Of a stretch of DNA of 64,000 bases, positions 44,943-57,080 are shown one piece after another. Location of the stretch: NCBI RefSeq assembly GCF_035083965.1, contig NC_089736.1:7629501-7693500 (forward strand), given 5' to 3'. This stretch comes from Branchiostoma lanceolatum. Taxonomy: Eukaryota > Chordata > Leptocardii > Amphioxiformes > Branchiostomatidae. Both the position numbers and the translations under genes were made by a program. The notes beneath the pieces were generated by a model. The model was not told the DNA's origin. It made no database searches and worked only from the letters and a program-made list of their open reading frames with translations. Position 1 is the stretch's first letter. The number at the start of each line of letters is the position of its first letter.

Positions 44943-47164
44943 CACAGAGATTGTAGCACCTTTAAAGAAATGTTAGTCTAAGTGAGTATCCTTGTAAAAA
45001 AGCCATTAACCACTTGATACAGGAATCTATTGTGACTATTGATAGGTAGTTATGAATGCTGTGGTGAAAAGACTAACCCCTAAGTGGAACACAATCCTTA
45101 TGAGCTCTTAGCTGTTACTTTCAAGTTTTAAGTCGTCTCTTTGAACAAGCATAGAGATTTTTAGTGAGACCACAGTCAGCTGAAAGTTTCAAAAATTAGA
45201 AGTTAGTTTTAGAATCATAAACAACTTTTTGAGTCAGTGTAGTTTTCTGCCATTATAAAGTTAAAGCTATTGTGTGCAGTTGTAAACTATGACTTCAGGC
45301 TAGGTTTTTGTAAAAATGACCATTTAAAAGTTTGGCATGTCTCTAATAATTTCTCTGCCACCTGTCCTTGGCTTTGTGACCTCAGATTTGTCCTAAACGT
45401 ATCCTACAATGTTCGGGTGAGGACGCTATTTTCAAGGTCATCTCTGCAGGTTTTTGTAAGGTGGCAGACATGTTGTTTTTGCCACTGGACTAGCAGTCTC
45501 GTGTTCCCTTGAGACCAGAGTTGTTTTATTTGCCCCCTCCTTACGTGCTTACTGCTACGGAGCTATGTAAACAGTCCCCCCTTTTATACCTTAATCCAGC
45601 ACTGTGTAAGCAGAATCGTTGGACATGGTATTCGTTAATGAATGCCTGTGAACTTCAAGTCACTGCTGGCATTGTGTTCATTTCGGCCTCAAAGTTTATA
45701 ACTTGTAAGATTGTTACACTGTAGACAATCAAGCCTAGCTCTATAAGTTATGAATTTGCATTATTGCAAACTTCAATGACATAGAATCTAAATTTACCAC
45801 ATTGACAGAAATTGGCAGGCCATAAGATTTTGTTGTGTCGTCTGGACAGAGTAGCCTTAGTCTGGGCAAGCCGCCCGACATGATGATGATGAAGATTTTG
45901 ATAGCGAAAGGTGTGAGTTATTGGAAAAATAGATAATACTAGATTGCAATTTAAGTTAGAATTTTTCAGGCAGTACATGAGATGTACATTTGCCACAGTA
46001 GAGCCTCCTGAAAGCCATCTCTATTGCCTTTGTTTGTCCTTTAAGCATTTAAGGTGGAAAAAATAGGCTCTAAGTGCCAGGTGAACCTTCTCACAGGTCC
46101 ATTATATGTTATATGATCACTTACCGTGTAACTGTTACTAGTGTCCACTTAAATCTGAACTGCACTTAACCATAGCTATCATAACGTTCAGTGTGTGTTG
46201 TGGTGTATACACTAAATCTTCATGTAATTGATGGTAAATTGTAGGTGTTTGTTACAGTCAGAGAACAATACTATCAATGTTATCAAATGTAATCTTAATT
46301 GCTCTATCGGTCAAGCCATTATGCAGCTTTCTAGTTTATTAAAATCCTGAAAAAGCAAAACGTTTCTACATGCAGGTAACATAGTTATTAAGGTGTGTAC
46401 ACTTGATGTTATTACCTCATCCAAAAATCAAAATTTACTCTTGTTTAAAGCAGGAAGATTGAAGGCTCATTAGAATGAGATCAGAACGGAGGAAACTATA
46501 CACATGCAGGTTTTCACACCTTTTCTTCTCTGATTGACAGGACCTATTCTGTCTAAAGTGAGTCTTTGATGGTGTGCCTTTGTGGAGGTGTATTTGTTTT
46601 GATTGTGAAGTACCACACACTATGGCTCCATTAGTAGGGATGGTGCAGGAAGAGCGATGTAAGGAAGGCCTTGTGTTTAATAGCTCATGTTGATAGCAAT
46701 GTTCATTGAGAACAATTAGAGGCGGACCAGCAGGAAGGATCACTTGGTAAACAGCTAAACTGTGTGTTCTAACGGTTCGATCACCACAAGGAAATCTCGC
46801 AAGTTTATTGCTGTTTACACTGTTGCCATGGAATCATGGGTTTGTGGGAGATTTTTTCTCTTTGGTCTTGTGGCCATGGTGCAGCATATTTTTAATGCTT
46901 TCAGAACCTGAACAGAAACAGCAAAAACATGAGTGCCAGTATTCCAAGTTAGAAGCTTATGACTGTACATTGTACATTGTAGTTACAAACAGAACTTAGT
47001 AGTGCTTGGATGTGTGATCTTTCACCAATAATTCACCAACATCCCCCAAGTAAAGACTAGATAGTCAGGAATAACACACATGGAGCCTCAAAGACAAACC
47101 ATGATATCCACACTTAAACCCACAAAGCCCGTGCCTCAGGTGATAAAGCCCTTTGATCACAGGA

Positions 47165-47240
47165 AGCCTACGCAGTGTGTTTATCCGGATTAGCCGGTGA
47201 AACCAGAGATGTCTGAAATAAGATTAATCCGGTCCCCGTC
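47165..47240. promoter_or_regulatory. Possible homeodomain-type site cluster
   Basis: Within about 75 bases there are ATCCGGATTAGCCGG and AGATTAATCCGG, i.e. a GGATTA core and its reverse complement TAATCC in a GC-richer island. This resembles OTX/bicoid-type sites. No other evidence of function. Confidence 0.2.
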
Positions 47241-48017
47241 CATTGACTGTGTGGACAGCATAGAAGCGTGATCGTCCACTGTTTGGATGAAGATTTGATA
47301 GTGATCCTAGAAACAACAACAAAGCCTAGCTTCTTTTTGTTAGACTGTTTTTGTAAGTTACATTTTTAATGGTATATCGGATAAACCTATAGGATTGAAA
47401 TATTCAAGGGACTTTGTAGAAAAAGTCAATTATCTTGATATTTTTTTCCATTTCCGAAGTCTTTGAATGGTTTCTTTCAGTCATTAGCTGTTGTTTTTTC
47501 ATAGATATACGTTCCAGGTGTCCACCGTACTGGGAAGATGTTTGCTAGACTTTTGTTTTGGAACAGGTGCATTGTAAGGTCAATGACCTGTTGTTTTGTA
47601 GAGAGCCTTGAGTTCGTACTGCTTGTCTGTTCTTGACCACGGGTGGTTAAGAGGGCAAGGAAAGGAGAATAAGGTCTTGTTGACAGTTGACTGCTCTGGT
47701 CACGTTGAATTTGTAAGAACTCTATCTTTGATTCGTTTTTAAGTCAAATGTTTCAGTCTGCAACTAAAGGTTGAACATTACAAAATGTACAAAGTCTAAG
47801 ATGTAATTATGAAGAAATTAGCTATCAAGGGATGCAAATCTTTACTGTGCAGCCTGGAATGAGTTGAAATATACTTACTAGGCTTTCCTATTTGGTTCAA
47901 CATTGAAATTTAGAAAAAAGAAATTTGATACTCTTTGACAGATTTTGATTGATCATCATTCATTGGATCAGCTTATATGCTTTGTTTACTCTTAAGACAT
48001 TTCATCAAGAATATCTG

Positions 48018-48175
48018 CCGAAGTCACGTGTAGGGAGTGTCTCCCGCTATGTCTTGATATGCCCATCGTTTTTGTCAGAGCGTACGCTATCGCTAGTATC
48101 TGTGTCACCGGTAACCATACACTGGTGTATTATCACACATACATGACGCACATCGAGTTGGGTCACGTGGCATCC
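48018..48175. promoter_or_regulatory. Island with two GTCACGTG E-boxes
   Basis: A locally GC-richer stretch carries GTCACGTG at about 48023 and again at about 48161. A fully palindromic GTCACGTGAC occurs separately near 43965. This is the core bound by USF/MITF/TFE-type bHLH factors. Chance occurrence is possible. Confidence 0.25.
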
Positions 48176-49234
48176 TGTTACCTGTCATGATCCAAGTGTT
48201 GAAAGAATTCCATAAAAGAGCTTTGTGAATAGTTCTTGGGGGAAAGCTAACATAATCGTGTATTAACAAAATCACTAGTAAGAAGAAGATTGGGAAAGAA
48301 GACAGTTAACTATAAAACAACATCCTTTGCAGTTGATTCTTTAGAGATATAAAAGCTTTACAGAGTTAGTGAATAGAGATTTTTGCCAAGATAAGGCGAT
48401 ATCAGTGTGTCGATCAGAGAATGCCACAATGAAATTAGATATCATCTCGATTTAAACAAAGTATCTGCAAACATTTGAGGCTTTGCTTCCAGCCTCCCAT
48501 TCGAACACCTGTCCATCAAAGACTTAATGGGCAGAAGAAAGGGAGGCCACCTACACTGAATTGTGGCCTAATTTTCAGATGATTCAGTTAGTATAAGTTG
48601 TCTTTGAAGGTCTAAAAAGCAATTAAACTTTCTCACCACTGAAGTAACCTTTTTGCACCAAATTTGTGTTGGTAATGTGCTTAGGCTGCAGTGAAAAGTT
48701 ACTTTAACTAACAAAGGGTTGCTCTAGAAAAAGGAAATTAGGGGATCTTGGAGCAAAACCTCAAGCAATTAGTAAGAGTATAGGTATTGGAGGTTCTGTC
48801 CAATTGTAAACCAATGAAGTATACTAATGAAATAAAACTACAGGTGTGTTTCAATTGTCCAACTGCCTTTGTATATTATCTGTATACACTGTGCACATTG
48901 TGAACACAATGTTCCAAGGCAAATCTGCCTCTAGCAAACATACTTATGACTTACAATTTTGATTTCAGTACTGCTTTTTGTAGTTTTTGAGAATGCTTTT
49001 AGGTAATTTTTTAGATATGTCATCACTCTGTTAGTGTCTTAGTAGATTATATATACCTATTACTCGCTAGCTTAGGCACAATTTATCCAGTACCTTTAAG
49101 TTAACTCTTCGCTGTTTTCGTCAAAGGTGAGAGGTGAAGACTGACGTGTTAAGAAGCGTGTCGTCTTACATATCTGTCTGCTTGCCTGCACGTACACATG
49201 TCACTCCTGACTGCAAAACGTTGTGTTCTGAATG

Positions 49235-49546
49235 TATGCAAGGCTTAACTTACATTAGTCAAGTGTATTGATGTGTGCTTGTCTTGCATGGTGCTTGAAG
49301 ACAGCAGGCAAGAAAACAAAGAGTAGCGAAAGCTTGCGGCATGTATTTGCAGGTGTTAGTTTTTTTAATGCATGGTTGGGATGTTTTAGATATGCCAGAC
49401 TTAACATACGTTAGTCAAGTGTATTGATGTGTGCTTGTCTTGCAAGGTGTTGGAGACAGCAGGCAAGAAAACAAAGAGTAGCAAAAAAGCTTGCGGCATG
49501 CATTAGTGTAGGTGTTAGTTTTTTTAATGCATGGTTGGGATGTTTT
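49235..49546. repeat. 156-bp tandem duplication
   Basis: Two adjacent copies with an offset of 156 bases (49235-49390 and 49391-49546). They share long runs such as GTCAAGTGTATTGATGTGTG and GCAGGCAAGAAAACAAAGAG with a few substitutions and small indels. No coding potential. Confidence 0.85.
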
Positions 49547-52059
49547 GAAAGCAAAAGATTTTTTCAAGTGAGTTGTTGTAAGAAAAGCTGCCATACAGTC
49601 AACAGTTGTGCTGTTTCCCAGGATCAGATCCTGTTCGTGGTAGGCCAAGGGTGATAGAAAATGTCTTTTATATGCTGGGCACTTCAACTGAGTGAGTAAA
49701 AAGTGGTGTGTTTATTCTCACTTTGCCTGAACATAGCAATTGCAAGAATTGTTAGATCATTACATATTAAGAGTTTGACTCTAAGTCTAACTTGCATTTA
49801 ATCATAAGATAGATAAATGGCTTTTCTACTAGAGAACAGTACTGGTACAGTAATAAACTTGCCTTCTTTTATTCAAATTCACCAGTGTTCAGTTAAACTT
49901 CTGTCAGTAAAAGTTCTAAGACTTTAATTATTTTGAATTAGCAGTATGTCAGCGCATGGTCCTAGGCCTGGCATGGTGGATCTTTCCATGGAGTGATAAA
50001 CTGTTGTGTGTCTGTCTATTCTCATTGTGTAAACAACATGTTTTTCCTCTGCCTTCTGAGGTAGCCCTTTGGCTCCAACTTAAATTTGGTTATGAGATAA
50101 GGTAGCTGGGAGAAGCTTACAAAAAAAAACATACATGAAAGGACATGTTGACATAACATTTTAAACCTTAAGAATGCAATTTAGATTCAATGTCTTGAAA
50201 AAGCCACAACTGCAAGAGAGAGACAAACCTCAAAATCTATAGAACCCACTGCCAACCACCTGTTTGCAATAGGCCTCTGGGTGTTTTGAAGTTTACCCAA
50301 TGCTACAAGTGGTGTGTAAATGTTTGGCTGCTTGGATGGACCTTCCCAAGTGCTATTGGGGTAGGTGAGGTCATATTTACATTTTCCTAGACTTTATACC
50401 CTGCTGTTTTTCAAGAAGACAGTCAGTGTTTTATTGATTTTTTAAAGAATTTATTCAATGAAGATTCTGCATAAACTTATGGCCAAGTGTTGAAAGGAAG
50501 TTGTTTGAATATCATTTTGTTTTTCTGTCGATTTTCTTCAACATTATTTTTTCAAAACTTTTCTCCTGTTGCAAGTTTGTTTCCATCTTTGCATCCCTAT
50601 ATGACTCTTCCTTGTCTTTCATTGAATCAGGATGAAATGGGATATTGAACAATATATTGTTTTTTTCTATCTTCAGATTTCATAGAATGCCCTATTCATG
50701 TTTTCTAGGATAATCAAATCTTGCTTTTTTTAACACATTCTTAGCATTACTCATTATGATACATAATTGATAGATTCAAGTGAAACAGATCAGTGCAAGT
50801 AAAACATTCCCCATGTGGTAACCCCTATCATACCCCCTGCTGTGTAGGCTCCGGAATGCTTGTGAAACCTGCTAAGTGCACATTATTGATTTTCTAACAG
50901 TACTGAAGGAAAATTTGCAGGCAAGTGTTATGTGGTGTATGAGCAATGGTTTCTTACAACTGGACAGACAAGGTGTATAACTTCAAAGCAGAATCTGTTG
51001 AGAAATAGAAGGTGATCAACTATTTTGTTTTCAATAATTGTTGTTTTGCAAGCAGGTTGTTTGGTTTATTTATTACATGATAAGTTGCAGCCATATGTTT
51101 TAACCATCGGAGATGGTTGTGTGGCATTTGCATTGGATAGAAAGATTGGAAGAAAACCTCTTCTAAATTGTCTACATGTGTCATCTGACTCATTGGTATC
51201 ACACTGTTGCTAACTTTTTTCACTAGATCAGTAGATGTTGTCTGAAATTGCTTGCAAAAAATCATCTTGCTTTTCAGTTGTTAAGATTACTGGGTTGAGG
51301 AAGTTGACAAGATGGTAGAGTTACTAAAAGTTGTTCTTAAAATTCATATGAACTTACTGGTTAAAATTAGCCTTGTCTGACTATAACAAATTGATTTTAA
51401 GTTTAAAGTCCACATCCAGACAATGGTTTGCAGCTGTGTTGTTGTTTTTTGTTATTGTTGGAGAAAGACAGACAAATCAATTTTTTACAGTTTTATTGGC
51501 GACCAAGGTAATATTTCTCAGCTGCTGAAAAATGTGTGTACGACACATGTGCAAGTTGTATTCTACCAGAGTCAAGCAGATATTACACCAGACTTCTTAC
51601 TCTTTTCTGGAATGTCAATAGGATGTTCTTGAAGTGTCGACCTGTTTTGATGCTGTAATTCTTCAAAATTTGTTTTGTTTATTATTCTTGTTCTTGCAAT
51701 TACATCTGAATAGAAACTTGACAAGGCTTGTCTTTCTTTCTCATACATGGTCATACATTGTAGCAGGCTTTTCGGTTGTGGAGGTCTGCATAGACTAAAA
51801 GTTTTTGCTGTCTTCAAGTCTTTGCATTAGTGCGTCAGTGTTTCCAATATCTTCCTTTATGCACAACATGCCATGATTTTAGCATTCAACAAACTTTTTA
51901 AGTGAAGCAAATTGTTTTTTTCTGGTCCTGGTACAGTGAATGGACTAATATATCCAGCATGACTAGGGCTTTGTGAAATGTGTCCTATTGGCATGTTGTA
52001 CTGACGTCTTTACCTGCAAAGATGCGTAGGTTTAACGACATAAGGAAATGACTCAATGA

Positions 52060-52195
52060 CACCTCTCTTGAGTGTTTGTCTGCACTTGAACTAGAGAAGC
52101 CATGTGCCCAAGTTGGGAATTGAACCAGGGTCTTATGATCTCTCAAATCCTGAATGTAACTAACTATTTTGAGTACTACCGCATGAACATGCCTT
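52060..52195 (-). mobile_element. tRNA-derived SINE fragment
   Basis: On the minus strand a tRNA-like region contains a good B box (GGTTCAATTCCC, about 52106-52117) preceded by GTTAGTTACATTCAGG. Downstream sequence includes TTATGTCGTTAAACC, a type seen in SINE bodies. It does not fold as an intact tRNA. Confidence 0.5.
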
Positions 52196-52559
52196 TAACC
52201 TTGCTCTCAATTGCAATACTCTCTCTGTGAGTATAGTTCTAGAGGATTGTGTTTTGGCAATCTTTGTGTTTTGGTCATTAGTATGGCTCCTGTGCATTAA
52301 CTTGCATTCTTTCTTAAGGTAGGAACTTAAAATACATTTATCACTAGTCTTATATGTATGGTTTCGACCAGGCATTTCTTTGTTTAACGTTAACAAAATT
52401 ACCCAGGGTGGTCTGAACAGAGACCAACTTTCCCCAAGTGTATCACAATCAATGGTGTTTTTATTTTTGTTATGAAAACTAGTGGTGAGCTATTTGAACT
52501 GCTTTTCTCATATTTCCTTCACAACATGTGAGCAGTGTTAGTCCTAAGATTTGGGCCAA

Positions 52560-52700
52560 TATTACAAACACACTTAGATGTAGGTCCCACTAAGCCACTA
52601 ACTATGTTTAGCATTAGCATAGCTGGAACTCTAACCCACAAGAAACCGGATGTATGCCTGTACATAATCCTCTAACCACTACACCACCGCACATGTAAAC
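52560..52700 (-). mobile_element. Second tRNA-derived SINE fragment
   Basis: Minus-strand GCGGTGGTGTAGTGGTTAGA (about 52670-52690) is a typical tRNA-like 5' half with A box. About 45 bases later GGGTTAGAGTTCCAGC resembles a degenerate B box. Confidence 0.5.
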
Positions 52701-53185
52701 CTACCCCCTTTGGATTGTCTTAACCTTAGTTTTTTATTGTTTAAATGATAAGATGTTTACATTGATTAGGTTAGTCTTACATCTAGTGTCTCTTAGTGAT
52801 GATAAACTTGGTCAAATAAAGGGGAAGGGGGACAAGACGAAGCCTTAGCAAAACAGTTTATGACATACGTTGTGTAACGCTCTGTATTAGATGTATAGGA
52901 ATGCCTTTTCTGACATTGAAATATGGTCTGACCTTCAAATCTGGGACTCCTTTGTGGTACAAAATGTCTGTTGTTCCCGGGTCAGTGAGTTTAGATAATG
53001 TAGGTTGATATAGATTTATTACGGTGAATGATGCATGGCTTTATGTTTGCCAAGGCATCCTTTAATGTTTTACAAAATTCAATATTTAGATAAAAGTTTA
53101 CAACTTCAATGAAGAAAGATAATCGATTTAGACATAGCTGCGATACAGATTTAGACACACACACAAAAATAATATTGCTAAACTA

Positions 53186-53236
53186 GTTTTTAATTTCTTG
53201 TTATAGAAAGTTTTTAATTTCTTGTTATAAAAAGTA
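53186..53236. repeat. 24-bp tandem duplication
   Basis: Two adjacent copies of AGTTTTTAATTTCTTGTTAT plus A-rich tail, differing at one base. Minor slippage event. Confidence 0.75.
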
Positions 53237-56200
53237 CATGTAAATGATTATTGCATGTGAGTGTGCTATGCATGAAGAGTGAGTAGCTACAAAAACATGT
53301 TTAGATTTACCTGAAGATTACTTAATTGTAGATTAAGACATGAAAAATAAGTATGGTATTATGAGAGTTCTACAGTTACGGGAGGATCTATATGTAACGT
53401 TAAGTACTCAGGACTTAAGAAGAGGAATTCTAGAAGAATATTGCATGACAGGCCAACTTGCTCCCTACGTCACAGTTAGGATAGCTGTTGTGATTAATTA
53501 ATGGCCAGGTGCCTCAACATGCATTGAACTGACAACGTGTGGTCTACAGTGACCAGAAGGCTTATTTTTAAGTCCGTCTTATAGTCACGCTTTAATCCAG
53601 AACAAAGGCACAAGGTCTAACTCCCCCTGGAGAAAACAGTGCATCTCTTAATTTCCTTGGCATTCAACCAACACAATATAACATTCATAAAACATCTATT
53701 ATTAATGCTTCTCTCAAGAAAAAACATTTGTGTAACATTCAATCTGGCGTGCCATGTAAAATTCATATTTGATCAAAGCAATCGCTGTGTGCATACCATC
53801 ACGTAGTGATTGTTTGAGGCATGTTGTGCATTAATCTGATGTGATCTGTATTATTCACTTTGAAAGCATACTTTCCATATGTATAATATCAACAACTTAA
53901 AACAGTTTTTGTAGATTTGCTGAGTCAGCATGTTTTCTATCATCAAGATTAAGTTCTCAGTTGCCACAGTGATGACAATATTGAATGGTATGATATCAGT
54001 TCATTTAAGAGATTTGAATATAAGACTTACACATTAAATCTTGCAAGGATACATATATTGCACTATGATTTTCTCACTCGAAATAAGTTTATAATTAAAT
54101 CACAAATTGAAACAGCAATTCTGAGAATCAAAAAATTATAGTTCTGACAAATTTTCTTTGAGTTTTGTGTTCTGAAAGTGGTTGCTATCAAGTAAGGTAT
54201 GAGGCGTTTGCTAAAACCAAAGAAGTCAAAATTTTCTGTCAGCTGTGTCAATCATCTTTTTTCCATGATGAATCTGTACTATTACAAAGTAGGTCACACC
54301 AACCATAGATAATGTACTGTTGAGGTCACTTGGGGGCCAGTTGACGTGCTATTCTGTGTTCATTTTGCCATTAAACAACGTGCCCTGGCCATCCTGTTAT
54401 TACACGTACCGCACATTGTCATTTTTTTCGCTGGAACATGCCATCTATTTTTCCAAAAAGGAGGGACACCCTTTAATGTTAAGATCACCGTCTATAGTTT
54501 GACCAAAAACTTGGCTAAGGTTAGAAAAATATGAAAAAGAAAGAACATTGAATTTCGTTTAAGCCATATACGAGGATGGAAGCAAAAACTAGCTTTGCAC
54601 ATCCCTGTCAGTCGTCCCTATAGTGGTACAACCCAGTGCAGCTATTGCATATGCATGTGGTGCATTACTGTTTTTGGTGGCCGTCTGCTTGCAGCATGCA
54701 TTCGCTGTGCCGTTGGGTGAACGAGTGAGATGTATTGGGATGGCCGATATGGCCTCCTAGACGAAAAGCTTCTGCTGATGGGGTATACATGTACATGTAC
54801 ACACTCACATGGGTGTAAACGGAATATACAAATGGTAGGCTTTGTGTGCAGGATACAGTTGTGATGTGGACTGAGTAGCGAGTACCCTATTCAAAGGTGA
54901 GTCAGAGCAGGTTTGTCATTGTCTGCTATTCTCTGTCTGCCAGAATTCAGGCACAGGTTTTATTGCAATGTCTGCATTTCTCACATTGATACATGGAAGG
55001 TAGTGATTTTGATTTGAGTGTAGGCCATTATGTTTAAGGATGAATTTGCTTGTGAGAAAATCAGCACAGATAGCAAGGCGTCTGTTGCAGAAGAATAAGA
55101 TCTGACGTTCAAGGCTTTGAAAGCATTCTGAGCTCTCAGTTACCCTCTTGCTTGGATTTGTTAAGAGAATAAGAGTAGGTTGGCCTTTGTGAGGGTTTAG
55201 TGCACTGGAGTGCAAAGTGGCTTGGCTTGACTAGGGACAGATGAGGACTGTTTTGACGGTGTGGATAGAAATTCTGTGCAATTTTTCAAGATTCTGTGTA
55301 AGATTCTGAATTTGCTACACATATCATAATGTGATATGACTTGATATGAGCATAAGGAATTTATGTAAAGTGTAATGCTCTACCACTACCTCCAATGCAG
55401 ACCCCCATGAAAATTTATTTTTCCATGTCCATTTAATTTGTTGTTTATCTATAGTAACACTCAGCCTGGTATTGTAGATTTAAAATAGCTTTTCCTCCTG
55501 CTGTGAATCTATATTCATTTTCATATGGCTGCATGCATTGCAATTTGCAAGGAGCTGGAAAGTGGGTCAATGATATGCTCTATAGTGCATGAATCCTTAT
55601 AGTAACATGTACCAATTTAGTTTCTGTAATTAACCTTACATATTATTTACTAAGAACAGTTACTGATGTTAACTATAGAATGATAACGGTGCCTTTTTTC
55701 TCACTTGAATATACATTGTAGATATTCTGAAGCATGTCAATACTTGTTGAAAATAATTGAGCTCTGTAAATTTGGCTATTCTTTGATTATTAGAAAATTT
55801 GCATCAACGGATATACTAGTAGTGTCATGACTTAAACTTTGTGATTTTTATGTAGAAACATACATTTATATGAGAAATATAATGTAATATGCTATTACTC
55901 ATTAAAGTGATTAGCACATTATTAGCATTTAAGTTGAATTTCACTTAAGACGGCTGTCCCTGTGGAGACCAGTGGAGACCAATAAAACTTTGGCATGTTT
56001 GGGTTCTGAAGTTTCAATTTTCACAGACTACTAGTACTCTTTTGTCTAGTCCTGTATGGCTTCTTCTTATCTCCTATTTACAGCAGATAATGACCACTTT
56101 TCTCATGATAATCAGATGGTGGGAGGATTACCATGTCAAACAGGCTACTCCCCTGGCCACAATATACTTGCCAGGAAGTGCTCGACTAGTTTTCCAAGAA

Positions 56201-56679
56201 CTGTGTAGGACCCACCCTGAGTGTATACTGTTGCCCTTTCCCCCTTGTTGGTGAGTCAGAGTGATTTAATGGTTTAATGCATATTACATGGTCTACCCTT
56301 GGGTGGCGTGTCTGCTTCTGGTTAAAGACTACAGCTGTGCCACATAGACAGAACCTCACCCATCAAGATGGGTAAGAAGGAGAATAATTAGATCCATTGT
56401 TAGATGCTTTAAGTGAGAACAATGGCTACGTTTAGACTGTGATGTTATCTCGATCTTGTAATGGTTTCAGAGCATTTTGATCATAAGGTCTGGTCTCTTT
56501 CTTCAACCTTTCACACAGTATCAGCTGTGGAGACAGTCAGCTCACAAAAGCTGCAGCTTAAATCTTCTGCAATGAAGAAAGACTGGTTTGACTTTGTGGT
56601 ATTGTGCAGTAATGCATTGTTGGACAAGAATGTCTTCAACGGTGTGATACCTGTGTCCTTTTTTTCATCTTTGTATGTG

Positions 56680-57080
56680 CAGGGCTCGAAATTCATTTTT
56701 GGAAAAAGGTGCACTGGTGCACCCAACCCGAAAAATTAGGTGCACGGAAAGAATTTTAGGTGCACCACATAAAATAAAGTTGAATGTCAGCAAAATATAT
56801 TTAAATCTAAAGCTCTTGAGAACTTCAATCTGTCATTCTAAAGCTAGTTAATTTCAAACAAGTAGTACATCAGCTGAAGTAGAACAAAAGGTTATAGTGC
56901 TTTTTCTGACACTTACAAATCAAGAATATTCTGTATACTAGTGCACAATAGTACATTTACCCTTAGCTATTGCATACAAAAATATTTAGGTACACTGGTG
57001 CACCCACAGTCAAAAAGTAGGTGCACAGCTCCAATTTTAGGTGCTCACAGGTGCACATGCACCCACTATTTTGAGCCCTG
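56680..57080. mobile_element. 401-bp DNA transposon relic with CAGGGCTC termini
   Basis: Begins CAGGGCTCGAAAT and ends ATTTTGAGCCCTG (inverted). It is flanked by the 5-bp direct repeat ATGTG at 56675-56679 and 57081-57085. The interior carries several GGTGCAC blocks near both ends. CAGGG-type termini with a 5-bp duplication fit a hAT-related group. No transposase is visible, so it is non-autonomous. A solo end lies at 4351-4415. Confidence 0.72.

Noticed and set aside
52060-52700. Functional tRNA genes
   Set aside because: A and B boxes are present but anticodon and acceptor stems cannot be paired; better explained as SINE heads.
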